Shown piece after piece: positions 6,901 to 10,331 of a stretch of 10,331 bases of DNA; position 1 is the stretch's first letter; each line of letters begins with the position of its first letter. The stretch spans positions 1 through 10,331 of the forward strand of contig UZAE01002095.1 of assembly GCA_900617975.1 (NCBI GenBank), written 5' to 3'. This stretch comes from Rodentolepis nana. Its lineage: Eukaryota > Platyhelminthes > Cestoda > Cyclophyllidea > Hymenolepididae. The notes beneath the pieces were generated by a model. It did not search any database. It was not told the DNA's origin and saw only the letters and a program-made list of their open reading frames with translations. The translations under genes and the position numbers were made by a program.

Positions 6901-9788
6901 CTCTATAACTAACTTTTGTACTACATGGTAATGGGATAATCATCACTTATCCCTTATTTCATTAAATGTGTAATCAATTAAAAAAATTTATCACCTCTTT
7001 TCAGGTGGAAGTGGTGCTAGCGGTACTGTTGCTTCCGGTGCCCCAGCGACTGGGACAGCTGTCGAAACTTCGAAACCACCACCACCACCACAAAAGACCG
7101 GTATTAAGGGCGGAGCCAAACCCGGTGGAGTCAAGAAAGAGGGCCAAGCAGTCGGAGGCACTGTCGCATCAAAACCGCCGGCCAAATCCAAATCTGGTGC
7201 TTTACCTGCTGAAAATGAACTTCCAAAGGAATCGCTTATGGGAGATGATGCTGTTGAAGCTAAACTCTCTGAGTAGGTTCCTTACTCCCATTTTATGTCT
7301 GAATGTGGGAATTCGATTGCTACCTACGCCTGTTAATCGGACTAAAATTGACGCGGAATGCGGGTTTTCGGCTGGAAATGTTTGGTTATAATTATCGGAT
7401 TAAGGAGAGTTTAGCTTCTACAATTGTAAAATGGCAAAGGAGGGGCGGTGTAAGTAGAGCTATTAGAACTTAATAGGAAATTGAAAAGCGTTTTGGATTG
7501 ACTGAGTGGAATCCGATTCTTGATGTGAAGGCCAAATTTTACTTTCGATAGGGGGAATCGACAGATTTTGCGTTTTTATGCGTCAGATACACAATCAATC
7601 GTAATTATCATCTAAGGTTTAGTTTGCAAAGAGGTGTGTAGGTTCACTTATGTAAACGAAGAGTACATTTCCTAGTCAATCTTCGGCTCCCATATTGTTA
7701 AATGCTAGTTTCGTGAAATTCGTTTGTCTAAAAACGGCGAACAGTGTAATAATTGCAATAAGAGTGAGTAATAACTCCTTGTAAAAAGGGGGGAGGGGGG
7801 GGGGAATAGAATTCAGGTTTCCCTATCAAAAACTAAGTTAAACGCTAAGTCTTTGTAATTGTTATTGAAATGTGTAAACAAAAGCAGAAAATATTGGATG
7901 CTCGTTTTTTCCTGATGAATAATTTTTATTCTCTTTGGCAATTGTTTTGAGAAAGGAAAACATTCTTAATTTAGCCTGTTCCATTAATTTAAGGCATTTT
8001 GTAACCGTGCGGTTGCAGTAACTTTGTTCAAGTTAAGATTTGATTAGGAAGGCCGCAGAATACTTCCCCCTAATTAAAATCAGTCTGGAATATTTCCTTT
8101 CAATTCACCTGATGGACGCGCTTTGTATAAATTGCCTTTGACTCTTCTCTTATTCCCCATTTCTTTATAGTTTCTTTGGCGAAGGCCTACTCACCGAACT
8201 CGCGTCTTCTGTTTGGAAGGAACGTCTAGCTGCCATGGAAACAGCTCAATCGAAGATTCGATCAGCTGACGCCTCCCAGCTCTCTTGTCAACTAGTCTGC
8301 CGTTTGATTATGCGTAAACCCGGTCTAAAAGATAATAACTTCCAAGTGCTTCGGATGCGAGTGGAGACAATTACAGAGATCTTGCAGGCACGAAAACCCG
8401 TTAGCAAAATCCATGTTGAACTTCTACTGCCCGACCTAATTGACAAGATTGGTGATGTGAAGGTGGGAGAAGCTGTGAAACAGGCGCTCACTGCGTTAGC
8501 AGAAGCTACGACATTTGACATTGTCGGTTGTCAGGTTCTCGGTGCCGCGATTCAACAAAAGAGTCCCAAGAATCAAGTTGAAGCCATCAATTGGCTTTCT
8601 AACGCTATCAAGGAATTCGGATTCAAGTGAGTGCGCTTACTGTTCAAATTGCAATTCACAATTAATAGTGGGGAGGTGCTTACTACTCAATATTCCTATC
8701 CGAGTGCGATTTGGGCAGGCAGGCAGGCAGGCACCAAGCTTCTTATACTTCATTTAATGCTTAAAGAGCTGTGTGCAATTCGAAAGTCTTGTAAGGGACA
8801 TTAAATTGGCCGTGTGTGTATGGTAGAACCTAGTTTCAAAGGTGAAGGAGTGGAGCTTGTTCTGGTTATTTACTTTCATTTGGCACAAATTAACTCCATT
8901 CGTCTAAGCAAGTGTCTTGTTGTCTTAAGGTTCATGCCAATAAAACTTTTTTATATAAGAGAATGCATTGTCTTTAAGTTTTAATAATTCTAATCCAGTG
9001 GTCTGCGTAACTTCATGGCGCTTCGTACGACTGCCCGTTTTATTTCTTTTTCCGCATTGTCTTTGACTTTTCATTTTACTTTTTTTTAAATTCATAGATC
9101 CATTTTTTATGCACTTCTCTTTCTCTTAGCTTCGTATTTCGCAGAACAGCTTTCATTGCGAAAGTTTGTGAGAAACCTCACATCCGCTGGCAAATTGTGC
9201 TTTATCTACCATGAAGTCGTCTTAAGTAGTTCGATTTGCTTTGTTTTGTTTTCGGATTCCAAAGAGAGATGTGTTCCCTTGGCGTTCACTCATGTCGAAC
9301 TCAAAGCCATCTTATAGTCAAGTTTCGCTTACTAGTGGGGTTGTTGTGCATGCAATCTGAATTTAAAGGAGATTATTACCAACTGACATTTTTTATCTTC
9401 TCTCATCGGCTACTAATATTTAAATCTCACTAAATAGTAGTGTTTATTTATATTGTAGATTGAATCCAAAACAGACAGTGGCTTCCCTCAAGACCGGTCT
9501 GGGAGCAACTAACGCTCAAGTTCGACAGGCTTGTATTCAACTCTCTGGTGTGCTCTATCTCTACATGGGCAATACCCTCCGTGTCCTGATGGCCGACGAG
9601 AAATCAGCAATTGTTACAGCGATGGAAGAGGAGTGGAACAAACTTGGTGACGCCAAGCCCCCTGCTCCTACTCGAGGTGCTCAGATTCAGAAGAGGGACT
9701 TAATTGACGATGAAGCTGAGGAACAAGCGGGTGAATCAGAAGCTGCTGCATTGGATGTTGAAGAAATGGTCGATAGGACTAACATCAG
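3008..9788 (+). CDS. CKAP5: XMAP215/ch-TOG/Minispindles microtubule polymerase (CKAP5), 5' part, 9 exons, partial
   Basis: This family binds tubulin dimers through TOG domains, speeds microtubule plus-end growth and organises spindles and centrosomes. Exons: 3008-3064, 3099-3292, 3325-3531, 3569-3986, 4030-4338, 5314-5650, 7005-7272, 8171-8626 and 9459-9788. All splice sites are GT-AG and phases join cleanly into 858 complete codons plus two bases. The start is firm: MGDDSEWLKL matches the N-terminus of vertebrate CKAP5, and the ATG has A at -3 and G at +4. TOG1 spans about 1-220, TOG2 274-505, a linker 508-597 and TOG3 600-812, followed by PPAPTRG (816-822) and an acidic stretch. Vertebrate proteins are about 2000 residues with five TOG domains, so TOG4, TOG5 and the C-terminus lie to the right. 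The last two bases (AG) should be completed by an exon beyond 10331. No frameshift or internal stop is seen. Confidence 0.96.
3065..4029 (+). other. Cluster of four micro-introns in CKAP5 (34, 32, 37 and 43 nt)
   Basis: Introns lie at 3065-3098, 3293-3324, 3532-3568 and 3987-4029. All are GT-AG. Donors are gtttgt, gtaagt, gtaggt and gtaagt; acceptors are ctag, ttag, atag and ttag. Each is required to keep the conserved TOG1/TOG2 frame, so they are not artefacts of gene-model fitting. Introns this short are known from parasitic flatworms. Confidence 0.9.
4339..5313 (+). other. CKAP5 intron 5 (975 nt)
   Basis: The donor is gtaagt and the acceptor is aatttag. Most of it is T-rich. A more GC- and CpG-containing block at about 4625-4790 stands out and contains short inverted repeats. 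An open frame at 5181-5417 runs into exon 6 out of frame and is not coding. Confidence 0.85.
4724..4764 (+). repeat. Imperfect hairpin in intron 5
   Basis: The left arm tgctaatctct (4724-4734) pairs with agagaattattagca (4750-4764), leaving a 3-nt bulge and a 15-nt loop. A second small hairpin just upstream pairs gctgg with ccagc (about 4692-4707). They could be remnants of a mobile element or chance pairing. Confidence 0.35.
5651..7004 (+). other. CKAP5 intron 6 (1354 nt)
   Basis: The donor is gtaagt and the acceptor is tcttttcag, the strongest in the gene. It is T-rich for most of its length. The part at 6570-6900 is less AT-biased, with overlapping open frames on both strands (61 codons minus, 87 codons plus), neither recognisable. 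Confidence 0.85.
7005..7272 (+). other. CKAP5 exon 7: low-complexity basic linker between TOG2 and TOG3
   Basis: Residues 508-597. The exon encodes a flexible segment dominated by G, A, S, T, P and K, with a run of five prolines (532-536) and basic G/K repeats (TGIKGGAKPGG). It ends in an acidic helix start (MGDDAVEAKLS) leading into TOG3. Vertebrate CKAP5 has a comparable Gly/Ala/Lys/Pro linker here, which in this family is thought to add electrostatic microtubule-lattice binding. The sequence itself is poorly conserved, so the reading frame is supported by phase continuity with exons 6 and 8 rather than by identity. Confidence 0.85.
7273..8170 (+). other. CKAP5 intron 7 (898 nt)
   Basis: The donor is gtaggt and the acceptor is ctttatag. 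No exon-like frame is seen. A guanine tract lies at 7788-7804. Confidence 0.85.
7788..7804 (+). repeat. Guanine tract (G6-A-G10) in intron 7
   Basis: Sixteen guanines are interrupted by a single A, directly after an A5 run. This is striking in AT-rich DNA. It could form a G-quadruplex in the sense transcript and is also a likely site of length variation or sequencing error. Confidence 0.9.
8627..9458 (+). other. CKAP5 intron 8 (832 nt)
   Basis: The donor is gtgagt and the acceptor is tattgtag. It is largely T-rich and holds a short GGCA microsatellite near its 5' end. A 65-codon open frame at 9236-9433 is hydrophobic, unrecognised and probably chance. Confidence 0.85.
8714..8733 (+). repeat. 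GGCA microsatellite, five perfect units
   Basis: Five perfect copies of GGCA lie about 90 nt inside intron 8. The tetranucleotide is likely to be polymorphic in length. Confidence 0.9.
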
Positions 9789-9953
9789 GTTCCTATGCCA
9801 ATTCATTTCACATTTAGCTTTAAAAATGCTATTTGATTGGTTTTTTCAGATGTCTTAACGTCCACTGTTTCAGTTGAAAGCTTATACTCCACTTCAGTCA
9901 AATAAGTGTCTAGAACCCATCCTAATTAGGGGAGAGAATATTACGTTTCATGA

Positions 9954-10282
9954 TGGTTCGTGATTGGTAGCAAGATGAGCAGATTGAGATTTCTGCATAA
10001 TGCTACCTCAATATTGTGTAAACAACCAGACATGAATGTTGGAATTCCAGTGGGTACTGTGAATTTGCTGCGGCTAGAGGAAAGCCTTGAAGTTTTCTAC
10101 CTGATCTGCATTGCGTTTGCATTGCGGATCTCTTCAAAAATCCGTTGCAGAACGAAGTGTTCAAGCACCTTGGCATCGAAATTCAGACTTCGTCGTCACA
10201 ATTAATTGAATGCTTCAACCTGTATCATGAAGCAAAACGGAACGTCCTGCTGAATCACAAACAATCTAGTTCTTTGCTATGA
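9954..10282 (+). pseudogene. Possible decayed coding fragment, broken by an 11-bp tandem duplication
   Basis: The frame through 9960 is open from 9954 to about 10205. From 10118 a second frame is open to a TGA at 10280-10282 and looks more protein-like (for example FKHLGIEIQT and LYHEAKRNVLL). The switch coincides with a direct repeat: tgcattgcg occurs at 10107-10115 and again at 10118-10126, an 11-bp period that changes the frame. Without one unit the two frames would be one. I recognise no family, and no intact start is evident. It could be an old gene or retroelement fragment inside the intron, or a coincidence. Confidence 0.3.
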
Positions 10283-10331
10283 GAAAAATACATTTTATTT
10301 ATTTATATCAAATGGCAGGCGTCTTGATGGT
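10278..10331 (-). repeat. Dispersed repeat 3' end with AATA tail, copy 2, truncated by window edge
   Basis: On the minus strand this reads accatcaagacgcctgcc, then atttgatataaataaataa and a tattttt-ctcata segment. It aligns with 274-325 over about 50 nt with few differences. The body of the element would extend to the right of the window. Confidence 0.5.

Larger units (their letters stand above)
8171..9788 (+). other. CKAP5 exons 8-9: TOG3 domain and linker to TOG4
   Basis: Residues 598-858, split by an 832-nt intron. TOG3 starts with SSVWKERLAAME (W612), matching SSNWKERLACME in vertebrates. NNFQVLRMRVE, LIDKIGDVKVGEAVKQALTA and a near-identical NWLSNAIKEFGF follow at the end of exon 8. Exon 9 encodes the last HEAT repeat (NAQVRQACIQLSGVLYLYMG), the DEK-containing helix, PPAPTRG, and an acidic tail ending DRTNI. 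This corresponds to the PRTEIS boundary just before TOG4. Exon 9 ends at AG before gttcct (9789), a weak but plausible donor. Confidence 0.92.
9789..10331 (+). other. CKAP5 intron 9, 5' part, continuing past the right edge
   Basis: No acceptor in this stretch opens a frame resembling the start of TOG4, which should follow DRTNI with something like SDKI. The cag acceptors near 9850 and 9874 lead quickly to stops in the required phase. Exon 10 must therefore lie beyond 10331. The intron contains a broken open frame (9954-10282) and the edge of a repeat. Confidence 0.75.

Noticed and set aside
6991..7191. Minus-strand glycine/proline-rich open frame
   Set aside because: Antisense of the low-complexity linker.
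6966..7391. Plus-strand 141-codon open frame across exon 7
   Set aside because: It reads the linker in the wrong frame; phase continuity from exon 6 to exon 8 fixes a different frame. A histidine run in this frame comes from the proline codons.
8515..8757. Plus-strand open frame overlapping the end of exon 8
   Set aside because: Wrong frame of TOG3 extending into the intron.
9236..9433. 65-codon open frame in intron 8
   Set aside because: No motif, T-rich codons, no splice signals supporting inclusion.
9789..9858. Continuation of exon 9 past 9788 to the next stop
   Set aside because: Homology to the family stops at DRTNI, and a GT donor lies exactly there. The extra residues are hydrophobic intron read-through.
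1..10331. CRISPR array, tRNA, rRNA, defence or biosynthetic cluster
   Set aside because: No regularly spaced repeats, no cloverleaf or rRNA-like sequence, and both recognised genes are ordinary eukaryotic housekeeping genes.

Overview
The window looks like nuclear DNA of a flatworm, most likely a parasitic one (tapeworm or fluke). It is visibly AT-rich outside exons, its coding exons are split by many very small introns (32-43 nt) alongside introns of about 0.8-1.4 kb, and both recognisable proteins are animal genes with no bacterial features nearby. Species cannot be fixed from sequence alone.

Layout, left to right. Positions 1-415 hold no exon I can assign; they include the AATA-rich tail of what looks like a dispersed repeat. 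From 1380 down to 416 on the minus strand lies the 5' part of a phospholipase D gene of the PLD1/PLD2 type. Five exons encode the N-terminus and PX domain, and the gene continues off the left edge. Positions 1381-3007 form an AT-rich divergent intergenic region with one weak candidate for a small spliced gene (2356-2537). From 3008 to beyond the right edge on the plus strand lies the 5' part of the XMAP215/ch-TOG/Msps gene (CKAP5). Nine exons (858 complete codons) encode TOG1, TOG2, a proline/glycine/lysine-rich linker and TOG3, and the tenth exon lies outside the window. Its last visible intron (from 9789) holds a broken open reading frame and, at the extreme right edge, an inverted copy of the AATA-tailed repeat seen at 274-325.

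The two main genes are head to head but act in different processes: phosphatidic acid signalling and membrane traffic (PLD) versus microtubule growth at plus ends, centrosomes and spindles (CKAP5). No shared pathway is implied by their adjacency. I found no CRISPR array, tRNA, rRNA, operon or defence system, and the window is mostly ordinary conserved eukaryotic sequence. The points most worth a second look are the CKAP5 intron-size polarity, the minimal introns, the inverted repeat at the two window ends, the candidate two-exon mini-gene and the frame broken by an 11-bp duplication.
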